Made by a program: the position numbers and the translations under genes
The notes under the pieces: generated by a model
Database searches by the model: none
What the model was told of the DNA's origin: nothing
What the model saw: the letters and a program-made list of their open reading frames with translations, nothing else
In this document: positions 1 to 6,407 of the stretch, piece after piece
How positions within the stretch are numbered: the stretch's first letter is position 1
Layout: the number at the start of each line of letters is the position of its first letter
Source: Comamonadaceae bacterium
GTDB lineage: Bacteria; Pseudomonadota; Gammaproteobacteria; Burkholderiales; Burkholderiaceae_C
Length of the DNA stretch: 7,896 nt
NCBI GenBank assembly: GCA_947494405.1
Contig: CANLWQ010000086.1
Span: 1 to 7,896, forward strand
Reading direction: 5' to 3'

Positions 1-230
1 CTATCGCGGTACAAAACTTCAATGAACAAGCTTGTATTTTGGCCTTGGGCGGTTTGTATGCCTTGTCGTCTGCGTTTGGCTTGAGCGCTTTTACGGCCAT
101 TGTTTGTTTTGGCGTGATCGTGGCGGGCAATATGTGGCTGATTCAGCGCTGGCATCAAAGCAACTGCATTCACCACGCCCAAGAGGTCGAGCGCTTGCTG
201 GACATCGCCCGCCAAGACCCTTCTCACTGA
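1..230 (+). CDS. lplT: Lysophospholipid transporter LplT, C-terminal end (partial)
   Basis: Only the last 76 or so residues are visible; the reading frame (from base 3) is open to the left edge, so the start lies outside the window. The segment begins IAVQNFNEQ, which matches the IAVQN(L/F)xEN motif I recall from the C-terminal part of LplT, a major-facilitator-type permease that flips lysophospholipids across the inner membrane for reacylation. It continues into one hydrophobic helix (about LSAFTAIVCFGVIVAGNMWL) and a short polar cytoplasmic tail ending in ARQDPSH, as in betaproteobacterial LplT proteins. The TGA at 228-230 lies five bases before the next ATG, so it probably shares a transcript with the permease gene that follows. 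The assignment rests on a short remembered motif; another major-facilitator protein is the alternative. Confidence 0.72.
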   Translation, partial: IAVQNFNEQACILALGGLYALSSAFGLSAFTAIVCFGVIVAGNMWLIQRWHQSNCIHHAQEVERLLDIARQDPSH

Positions 231-235
231 ACGCC

Positions 236-1117
236 ATGACTAGCATTTGGGGGCCGGTGCTGGCCTTGGTTTTCAATGCCGCCGTGTTCGGTTTGAGCTG
301 GTGGCCTCTGAGAGAAATGCAAGCCCGCGGCCTGCACCCCCTGTGGGCCACCGCTTTGATGTTTGGCTTGGCCTATGTTTGCATCCTTGCCTACCGACCA
401 CAATCTTGGCGCGGCTTGTTGCGCCATCCCGTCTTGTGGTGGCTGTTCATCGCCTCGGGGCTGACCAACTTTGGCTTCAACTGGGCTGTCACCTTGGGCG
501 ATGTGGTGAGAGTGGTTTTGCTTTTTTACACCATGCCTGCATGGGCAGTGGTATTGGCTTGGTGGCTGCTGGGCGAGCGCCCCAGCCGCGGCGGCTTGCT
601 GCGTTTGTTGTTGGCACTCTTGGGTGTGGCACTGGTGCTGAAAACCCCCGAGATGGACTGGCCATGGCCGTCTTCTTTGCTGGACTATTTAGCGCTTTTG
701 GGCGGCGCGAGTTTTGCCTTGGTTAATGTCTTGCTGCGCAAATTGGCCTATGTGCCCGACAGCGAACGCACCAGCGCCATGTTTGCCGGCGGCATGCTGG
801 TGACTGCCTTGGCGGCAGCCATTGGCGTGCCCTTGGGTGTGGTGTCTGTGCCTAGCGATGTGAGTTGGTGGCCGTATGCGCTGGGCCTGTCGCTTCTTTT
901 GCTGGCGGCCAACGCCAGCTTGCAATATGGCGCAGCACGCTTGCCCGCCAGCACCACGGCTTTGGTGATGTTGTCCGAAATTGTCTTTGCCACCCTGTCG
1001 TCTGTGGCCTTGGGTGCGTCTGAGCTCAGCGAACGCAAACTCTTAGGGGGCGCGCTGATTGTGTTGGCGGCGTTTTTAGCGACAATGCCCACACCATCCA
1101 AGGAACCCTCTTTATGA
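236..1117 (+). CDS. EamA/DMT-superfamily permease
   Basis: The predicted product is a 293-residue inner-membrane protein with about ten hydrophobic helices, the usual size and layout of the drug/metabolite transporter superfamily. Two EamA repeats are visible. Repeat one covers about residues 6-136 and ends with the typical helix PAWAVVLAWWLLGERP (101-116). Repeat two covers about 148-284 and has the equivalent LSEIVFATLSSVALGASELSERK (246-268). The substrate cannot be read from sequence; family members export amino acids, nucleosides or other metabolites. I chose the ATG at 236 because the protein then begins directly with the first helix; the same frame is open back to base 32, but that extension reads through lplT and has no transporter-like content. 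No good Shine-Dalgarno precedes the ATG, and with a 5-nt gap, translation is probably coupled to lplT. Its TGA overlaps the peroxidase ATG (ATGA, 1114-1117). Confidence 0.9.
   Translation: MTSIWGPVLALVFNAAVFGLSWWPLREMQARGLHPLWATALMFGLAYVCILAYRPQSWRGLLRHPVLWWLFIASGLTNFGFNWAVTLGDVVRVVLLFYTMPAWAVVLAWWLLGERPSRGGLLRLLLALLGVALVLKTPEMDWPWPSSLLDYLALLGGASFALVNVLLRKLAYVPDSERTSAMFAGGMLVTALAAAIGVPLGVVSVPSDVSWWPYALGLSLLLLAANASLQYGAARLPASTTALVMLSEIVFATLSSVALGASELSERKLLGGALIVLAAFLATMPTPSKEPSL
1100..1104 (+). promoter_or_regulatory. Ribosome binding site for the glutathione peroxidase gene
   Basis: AAGGA lies inside the end of the permease gene, with nine bases between it and the ATG at 1114. It supports that start and the translational coupling implied by the 4-nt overlap. 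Confidence 0.7.
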
Positions 1118-1596
1118 CCACTCTTTACGATTTCCAAGCCCAGTCCATTACCGGCGAGACGGTGAACCTTTCCGATTACAAAGACAAAGCTTTGTTGATT
1201 GTCAATACCGCCAGCGCTTGCGGTTTCACACCTCAATTTGCTGGCTTGGAAGCTTTGCAACAAGAGTTTGCATCGCAAGGTTTGGTGATTTTGGGTTTTC
1301 CATGCAACCAGTTTGGCAGCCAAGACCCCGGCAGCAATGAAGACATTGGTGCTTTTTGCCAAAAAAACTATGGCGTGAGCTTTCCCATGATGGCCAAAAT
1401 CGATGTCAACGGCCCACAAGCGCATCCCTTGTTTCAGTGGCTCAAAACACAGGCGCCAGGCATCTTGGGCAGTGAAGGCATCAAGTGGAACTTCACCAAA
1501 TTTTTAGTGAATCGCCAAGGGCAGGTGGTCAAGCGCTATGCGTCGCTTGATAAACCCGCCAGCATGTCGGCAGATATTGCCGCAGCTTTGGCCTGA
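1114..1596 (+). CDS. Glutathione peroxidase family protein, two-cysteine (thioredoxin-dependent) type
   Basis: This 160-residue cytoplasmic peroxidase has the normal length for bacterial Gpx proteins and no signal peptide. The catalytic tetrad of the family is complete: Cys36 in NTASACGFTPQ, Gln70 in FPCNQFGSQDPGSN, and Trp125-Asn126 in KWNFTKFLV. The peroxidatic residue is cysteine, encoded by a normal codon, so it is not a selenoprotein. A second cysteine, Cys82 in AFCQKNYGVSFP, occupies the place of the resolving cysteine in the yeast Gpx3/Orp1 type. This predicts a Cys36-Cys82 disulfide reduced by thioredoxin rather than glutathione. A third cysteine, Cys64, belongs to the conserved FPCNQFG motif. 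The expected role is reduction of hydrogen peroxide and lipid hydroperoxides. It overlaps the upstream permease gene by 4 nt and precedes the first sensor kinase by 40 nt. The family assignment is secure; the reductant is inferred. Confidence 0.97.
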   Translation: MTTLYDFQAQSITGETVNLSDYKDKALLIVNTASACGFTPQFAGLEALQQEFASQGLVILGFPCNQFGSQDPGSNEDIGAFCQKNYGVSFPMMAKIDVNGPQAHPLFQWLKTQAPGILGSEGIKWNFTKFLVNRQGQVVKRYASLDKPASMSADIAAALA

Positions 1597-1636
1597 GCCT
1601 GAGCACCTAGCAACCCAACACCCCGGTGCATAGACC

Positions 1637-3406
1637 ATGCCCCTCTCACAAACGGCCAAGTGGGTAACTGCGCAAACCACCGCCAGGTGGTGGTCGCAGG
1701 ATTTGGCTGGCCAGCGACACTTTATGCTGCAAAGCTATTTGTTGTTGATTTTTTTGATTGTGGGCGGTTTTTGTTTTATCCAAGGCCCGACTGATTATTT
1801 GCTGTCAAATCTGTTGGCACTGGCTGCCTTGGCCTTGCTTTACCTGCTTTATACGCTGCGCATCTTGGATTTAGCCTGGGTGGCCAACAGCATGATTGCC
1901 GTCAGTTTTGGTCTTATTTACTCCATTGTTTTGCGAGGCGGCGGCTTGTCTTCGCCATTGATGCTGTGGCTGGGCGTGGTGCCTGTGCCTGCCATTTTTC
2001 TGCTCGGTATTTCCAGCAGCTTGAAGTGGGCGGCTGGCGTTATTTTCAGTATCTTGTTGCTGTTTGGGCTCACCGCGTTGGGAGGGTTGCCCACAGAGTT
2101 TCATTACCAGCGAAGTCACATCACTTGGGCTGCCATCAGCAGTATGTGCGTAGCCAGCACAGTGTTTTTCTTGCCACTTATCTACCACCTGCTGAACAAA
2201 CGACAACTGGCTGACATTGAGCAGCGCAACACCGAACTCGAGCAGGCCCGCACCGAATTGTTGCAGTCAGAAAACCACAAAGACCGTTTCATGGCGGCCG
2301 TCGGCCATGAACTGCGAACACCCATGAATGCGATTTTGGGCTTCAATGACTTGTTGCGCCAAGATGAACAGCTCTCTGCTGATGACCAAGAAACTGTTTC
2401 TCTCATCAGTCAATCCACCCGCAAGTTGCTCAAACTCATCAACCAAATTTTGGATTTTTCGCAATTGCAAGCCGGCCGATTGCTGCTGAACATGGAACCC
2501 ACCTTGTTAGAGGAGGTGATTCAACATGTGGTCAACAGCATTCGCCCCCAAGTCAACCCCCAGGTGACGTTGCAATTTGAGTTGGCGCAGGATGTGCCGG
2601 TTTGGATCCACACAGATGCGCAAAGGCTCAAGGAAGTGTTGCTGAGTTTGCTGGACAATGCCTGCAAGTTCACCAGCGAAGGTCGGGTGTTGCTGCGCAT
2701 CAGTGTGCAAGAACAGCAATTGTGGTTTGAAGTGATAGACAGCGGCACCGGTGTCGCTGCCGAGTTTCAAGCCCACATCTTCAACCGTTTTGAGCATGCC
2801 GACCAAGAAACCTTGCGTCAGTTTGGGGGTACCGGTTTAGGCTTGGCGGTTGCCAAACTTTTGATCGAACTCTTGGGCGGTCAAATAGGTTTGGAGAGTC
2901 AACTCGGTCAGGGTTCGCGGTTTTGGTTTCATCTGCCGCTGCGGCCCTGTGAAGCACCCGATCATGCGATCAGCTCCCCATTGAGTTTGCCGGTATGGGA
3001 CCATCCCTTTCATTTGTTGTTGGTCGATGACCACTTGATTAACTTGCAATTGGCGCGCCATTTGTGTCAGAGTATTTGGCCCCAAGCAAACATCATCAGC
3101 GTCTCCTCTGGCGCAGACTGTTTAAGTACGCTCAAAAAGTCAGCCGTTGATTTGGTGCTGATGGACATGTTCATGCCCGAGATGGATGGCCCACAAACCT
3201 GCCAAACCATTCGCCAGGCGTTTCCCGCGCCCGTGTGTGATGTACCCATCATTGGCTTGACCGCCAGCACCCACCCGCAAGATTTGCAAGCCTGCAAGGA
3301 TGCGGGGATGAACGCCGTGATTCTCAAACCCATAGACAAAACGGTATTGACTAAAGTCGTGCAAGACCATTTGTCATCCCGCCTTGTTCAAGGGCCGGCC
3401 CTGTGA
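1637..3406 (+). CDS. Membrane-bound hybrid histidine kinase (first of tandem pair)
   Basis: The 589-residue predicted product begins with six hydrophobic helices (about 32-49, 55-73, 79-98, 106-125, 130-150, 163-186) with short loops and no periplasmic domain, so the signal is probably sensed in or at the membrane. A charged, probably coiled-coil linker (187-215) leads into HisKA with the phosphorylated His224 (GHELRTPMN). HATPase_c follows, with N-box Asn341 (LLDNACKF), G1 box D368-G372, F-box IFNRF at 381-385 and G2 box GGTGLGL at 397-403. A C-terminal receiver (about 458-583) has Asp464/Asp465, phospho-acceptor Asp510 (VLMDMFMPEMDG), Thr542 and Lys564. All catalytic residues are present, so it should be active. 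There is no HAMP, PAS or HPt domain, so phosphate must leave through a separate HPt protein. The residue before His224 is Gly where Ser is usual. Only a weak GGTG (1625-1628) precedes the ATG. Its stop overlaps the next kinase's GTG start. The signal is unknown. Confidence 0.95.
   Translation: MPLSQTAKWVTAQTTARWWSQDLAGQRHFMLQSYLLLIFLIVGGFCFIQGPTDYLLSNLLALAALALLYLLYTLRILDLAWVANSMIAVSFGLIYSIVLRGGGLSSPLMLWLGVVPVPAIFLLGISSSLKWAAGVIFSILLLFGLTALGGLPTEFHYQRSHITWAAISSMCVASTVFFLPLIYHLLNKRQLADIEQRNTELEQARTELLQSENHKDRFMAAVGHELRTPMNAILGFNDLLRQDEQLSADDQETVSLISQSTRKLLKLINQILDFSQLQAGRLLLNMEPTLLEEVIQHVVNSIRPQVNPQVTLQFELAQDVPVWIHTDAQRLKEVLLSLLDNACKFTSEGRVLLRISVQEQQLWFEVIDSGTGVAAEFQAHIFNRFEHADQETLRQFGGTGLGLAVAKLLIELLGGQIGLESQLGQGSRFWFHLPLRPCEAPDHAISSPLSLPVWDHPFHLLLVDDHLINLQLARHLCQSIWPQANIISVSSGADCLSTLKKSAVDLVLMDMFMPEMDGPQTCQTIRQAFPAPVCDVPIIGLTASTHPQDLQACKDAGMNAVILKPIDKTVLTKVVQDHLSSRLVQGPAL
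2450..2470 (+). repeat. Residual direct repeat between the tandem kinases, copy 1 (HisKA end)
   Basis: These 21 bases match 4198-4218 at 20 positions and code for the LDFSQ(L/M)Q motif that ends HisKA helix 2. Both copies sit in the same codon phase, as expected for a gene duplication under protein constraint. Confidence 0.7.
3149..3190 (+). repeat. Residual direct repeat between the tandem kinases, copy 1 (receiver)
   Basis: These 42 bases match 4903-4944 at 39 positions. They code for the receiver phospho-acceptor region (DLVLMDMxMPEMDG). It is a remnant of the tandem duplication that made the two kinase genes. Confidence 0.75.
3390..3394 (+). promoter_or_regulatory. Ribosome binding site deciding the GTG start of the second kinase
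   Basis: AAGGG lies inside the end of the first kinase gene, eight bases before the GTG at 3403. It supports the unusual GTG start, since no ATG exists in this frame until far inside the membrane domain. Confidence 0.6.
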
Positions 3407-5178
3407 GCGCTTTTTTAAACCCGTTGCTCAAACGCTGGCTGCCAGCGAGTTGGCTGGATAACCATTTGTTTGTTTTTTCATTGGTGGTTTTTGTGCTGGG
3501 CGTGGCGCTGTTGTTGCTCGCCCCTTTTTCCGGGCCCTCAGTTCCCCTGATTATTTTCAATGCCTTAACTGGTGCAGTGTTCATTGTGATGAGCATTGGG
3601 TGTTTGATGGGCTGGCCGCTGCGCTTGGTGATCCATTCCTCGCTGGTCTTCACCGCATTGAATTTGATTTACGAATGCGTCACCACGGGCGGTTTGTTTT
3701 CCACCGCGATTTGCTGGGTGGCGGTGTTGCCCTTGGCGCCCATGTTTTTGCTCGGATTGAAAGAAGGCTTGATGTGGTTTGGCATCAGCAATTTGATCTA
3801 CCTGGGTTTGTGGGTGGCGATGTTGCAAAACTGGATCCCAGACGAACTGGTGACAAATGCGCAAATGCACTGGTACAGCGGTATCAGCTATATCCTGAGT
3901 TGTCTCACCATCTTGGCCCTGCCCTTGGTGGTGGACCGCGAGTTCAAACGCAATATCGCCACCAGCCACACGCGAGAGCAACAACTGCTTGACAAACGCG
4001 CTTCACTGCTGCGCGCACAAAGCTTTAAGAACAGCTTTATTTCCACCCTTAGCCATGAGTTGCGCACGCCCATGAATGCCATCATGGGTTTTAACGATTT
4101 ACTGTCCATGCGTTTGGCCAACAACCCACAGGCCTTGGCCTTGGTGAATATGTCGCGGCAATCGGGCGAGCATTTGCTCACCGTCATCAACGATTTGTTG
4201 GATTTTTCGCAAATGCAAATGGGGCAATTGAAAACCAACCCTGAGCCGTTTGATTTGATTGCCAATGTGCGTGCTGCGTTTATGTTGTTTGACCAACGGG
4301 TTGACAGCATGAATATCGATTACCAACTGGCCTTGGCCGACGACTTGCCACGCGTGGTGATTTCCGACCGTCACCGGCTGACACAGATATTGGTCAATTT
4401 GCTTGGCAACGCCATCAAGTTCACCCACCAAGGCAAAGTGTGTTTGTCGGTGTCACGCGATGGCGCCGAGCTGGTATTCGAGGTGCGCGACACAGGCATT
4501 GGTGTGGCACCTGAACGCATAGATAAAATTTTTGAACGCTTTGAACAAGCCACCGACCAAACCTCCAAAATGTACGGTGGAACCGGCTTGGGCCTGTCGA
4601 TTTGCCTGGTCTTGGTTCAGTTGCTGGGTGGGCGCATGGGGGTTGAAAGTGTCTTGGGTCAAGGTTCGTGTTTTTGGTTTCGACTGCCCTTGAAAGAAGT
4701 AGCCCAGACACGCAACCCATCTGCTGAATTGCGCATTGGCGGCTCTTGGGAAAATGTGCCGGTGCGCTTTTTGATCGTCGATGACCACCCGGTGAACCGC
4801 CTGCTGGCTTGTCACATCGTGCAATCACACTGGCCACAGGCCCAATTGCACCAAGCCGAAACAGGTAAACAAGCTTTGGAATTCTTGGCGTCTGAGCCCT
4901 GTGACTTGGTGCTGATGGACATGGTCATGCCAGAGATGGATGGCATTGAAGCCACCATGCAGATTCGCCAAAGCTTGGCACCACCCCAGTGCGATGTACC
5001 GGTGGTGATTTTGACTGCCAATGTGAATACACAAGACCACCAGCGCTGTGAGCAAGCCGGCGTTGATGGCTTGATGGTCAAGCCCTTCGATCGCGTCAAG
5101 CTGTGCGCGCTGCTTGAAGAGCAGTTGCTGAGCTCCAGTACTTATTTACAAAACCTAGGTGCGCGCAGCGGGGGCTAA
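3403..5178 (+). CDS. Membrane-bound hybrid histidine kinase (second of tandem pair)
   Basis: This 591-residue predicted paralogue of the preceding kinase has the same layout. Six hydrophobic helices (about 21-40, 46-68, 71-93, 99-119, 122-141, 158-177) are followed by a charged linker (178-209). HisKA carries His218 (SHELRTPMN). HATPase_c has Asn336 (LLGNAIKF), the DTGIG box at 363-367, IFERF at 376-380 and GGTGLGL at 392-398. The receiver (about 455-578) has Asp460/Asp461, Asp506 (VLMDMVMPEMDG), Thr538 and Lys560. All key residues are present, and this copy is closer to the family consensus than the first. It starts with GTG, and the GTGA overlap with the upstream stop suggests coupled translation and near-equal amounts of the two proteins. 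No HPt or output domain is present; the tail after the receiver is short. The 3' end overlaps the opposing glcF by 24 bp. The signal is unknown. Confidence 0.95.
   Translation: MSAFLNPLLKRWLPASWLDNHLFVFSLVVFVLGVALLLLAPFSGPSVPLIIFNALTGAVFIVMSIGCLMGWPLRLVIHSSLVFTALNLIYECVTTGGLFSTAICWVAVLPLAPMFLLGLKEGLMWFGISNLIYLGLWVAMLQNWIPDELVTNAQMHWYSGISYILSCLTILALPLVVDREFKRNIATSHTREQQLLDKRASLLRAQSFKNSFISTLSHELRTPMNAIMGFNDLLSMRLANNPQALALVNMSRQSGEHLLTVINDLLDFSQMQMGQLKTNPEPFDLIANVRAAFMLFDQRVDSMNIDYQLALADDLPRVVISDRHRLTQILVNLLGNAIKFTHQGKVCLSVSRDGAELVFEVRDTGIGVAPERIDKIFERFEQATDQTSKMYGGTGLGLSICLVLVQLLGGRMGVESVLGQGSCFWFRLPLKEVAQTRNPSAELRIGGSWENVPVRFLIVDDHPVNRLLACHIVQSHWPQAQLHQAETGKQALEFLASEPCDLVLMDMVMPEMDGIEATMQIRQSLAPPQCDVPVVILTANVNTQDHQRCEQAGVDGLMVKPFDRVKLCALLEEQLLSSSTYLQNLGARSGG
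4198..4218 (+). repeat. Residual direct repeat between the tandem kinases, copy 2 (HisKA end)
   Basis: This is the partner of 2450-2470, with one mismatch in 21 bases and the same codon phase (residues 266-272 of the second kinase). Confidence 0.7.
4903..4944 (+). repeat. Residual direct repeat between the tandem kinases, copy 2 (receiver)
   Basis: This is the partner of 3149-3190, with three mismatches in 42 bases. It covers the phospho-acceptor Asp506 region of the second receiver. Confidence 0.75.
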
Positions 5179-6402
5179 GGCCGCGTCCACCATCTCTACC
5201 CAATGGCGTACAGGTGTTTGTGTGCCACTTTGCAAATGGGTGATGCAACCAATGTTGGCGCTGATGATGGCAGAGGGCTGCATCTCGCCCAAGTTGCCCA
5301 ACTTGCGGTCGCGCAACTGGGTAGCGAGAACAGGCTGCAACACACTGTAGGTGCCGGCCGAGCCGCAACACAAATGGGCTTCGTTGCCGGTGATGCGTAC
5401 CTTGAAGCCCAAAGCGCTCATATGTGTTTCCACTTCGCCTTTGAGTTGCTGGCCGTGTTGCAAAGTACACGGTGGGTGAAACGCCAGCAAGCCTTGTTGC
5501 TGTGCCTGTTGGGATGCAAGCTTGGGCAGCAACAACGGCACCAAACTGGGCAGCAGTTCGCTTAAATCTTGGGTTAACTCGCTGATGCGACGCGCCTTTT
5601 CGGCATAGGCAGGGTCGTGGCGAAAAATATGGCCATAGTCTTTCACCGTGACGCCGCAGCCTGATGCGTTCATCACAATCGCTTCCACGCCTTGCGCTAT
5701 ATGCGGCCACCAAGCGTCGATATTGTTTTTCATTTGCAGGTGAGCTGCATCTTGGTCGTTCAAGTGAAACTTCACGCCGCCGCAGCAACCGGCCAAAGGC
5801 TCAACGATGGTTTGTATGCCGCAAGCATCCAACACCCGCGCCGTGGCGCTGTTGATATTGGGGCTCATGCTGGGCTGCACACAACCGGCCAGCAGCAACA
5901 CCTTGCGGGCATGGCTGTGGGTCGGCCAAGCGCCCGCATTGCGTGCTTGGGGTACTTTGGCTTTGAGCGATTCGGGCAACAAGGCTCGCACGCTTTGACC
6001 CAGCTTCATGGCCGGCGCAAACAGCGGCGAGGTCAAGCCTTCTTTCAAGGCCCAACGCACGGTTTGCTCCGCCATAGGGCGAGGCACTTTTTCGTCCACC
6101 AGTTTGCGACCTATGTCTATCAAATGGCCGTACTGCACACCGCTGGGACAAGTGGTTTCACAGTTGCGGCAGGTAAGACATCTGTCCAAATGCAACTGGG
6201 TGTCACGGGTCGGCGCCTCGCCTTCCAAAACTTGCTTGATGAGGTAGATGCGCCCGCGTGGCCCGTCGAGCTCGTCGCCCAACAGTTGGTAGGTTGGGCA
6301 AGTGGCTGTGCAAAAACCGCAGTGCACGCATTTGCGCAAAATCGCCTCGGCCTCTTGGCCGTCGGCTGTGTGCTGGTATTCGGGGGCGAGATTGGTTTGC
6401 AT
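5155..6402 (-). CDS. glcF: Glycolate oxidase iron-sulfur subunit GlcF
   Basis: This 415-residue protein is close to the size of E. coli GlcF (about 407). The N-terminal ferredoxin-like part has two complete [4Fe-4S] motifs: Cys25/28/31/35 (CVHCGFCTATCP) and Cys75/78/81/85 (CLTCRNCETTCP). Two cysteine-rich CCG domains follow, with Cys174 and Cys206-207 (AGCCGG), then Cys312 and Cys345-346 (HLCCGSAGTY); Cys249 and Cys386 are also typical. GlcF passes electrons from the flavin subunits GlcD/GlcE, which oxidise glycolate to glyoxylate, towards the membrane quinone pool. The start at 6402 is supported because the N-terminus MQTNL resembles E. coli MQTQL as I remember it. It begins five bases after the glcE stop without a clear Shine-Dalgarno, so coupled translation is likely. 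The last seven codons and the stop overlap the end of the opposing kinase gene. Confidence 0.97.
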   Translation of the reverse strand: MQTNLAPEYQHTADGQEAEAILRKCVHCGFCTATCPTYQLLGDELDGPRGRIYLIKQVLEGEAPTRDTQLHLDRCLTCRNCETTCPSGVQYGHLIDIGRKLVDEKVPRPMAEQTVRWALKEGLTSPLFAPAMKLGQSVRALLPESLKAKVPQARNAGAWPTHSHARKVLLLAGCVQPSMSPNINSATARVLDACGIQTIVEPLAGCCGGVKFHLNDQDAAHLQMKNNIDAWWPHIAQGVEAIVMNASGCGVTVKDYGHIFRHDPAYAEKARRISELTQDLSELLPSLVPLLLPKLASQQAQQQGLLAFHPPCTLQHGQQLKGEVETHMSALGFKVRITGNEAHLCCGSAGTYSVLQPVLATQLRDRKLGNLGEMQPSAIISANIGCITHLQSGTQTPVRHWVEMVDAALAPAART

Positions 6403-6407
6403 GATTT

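Noticed and set aside
32..235. N-terminal extension of the permease reading frame back to base 32
   Set aside because: It reads through the lplT 3' end out of frame, gives a basic, Arg- and Pro-rich stretch unlike a transporter, and the ATG at 236 leads directly into the first membrane helix.
748..1425. Minus-strand open frame of 225 codons opposite the permease and peroxidase genes
   Set aside because: It spans two well-supported plus-strand genes and shows no recognisable motif; long antisense frames are common in this composition.
1591..1602. Direct repeat GCCTGA twice around the peroxidase stop codon
   Set aside because: Two six-base copies are too short to be meaningful, and no structure or promoter was found in the 40-base spacer before the first kinase.
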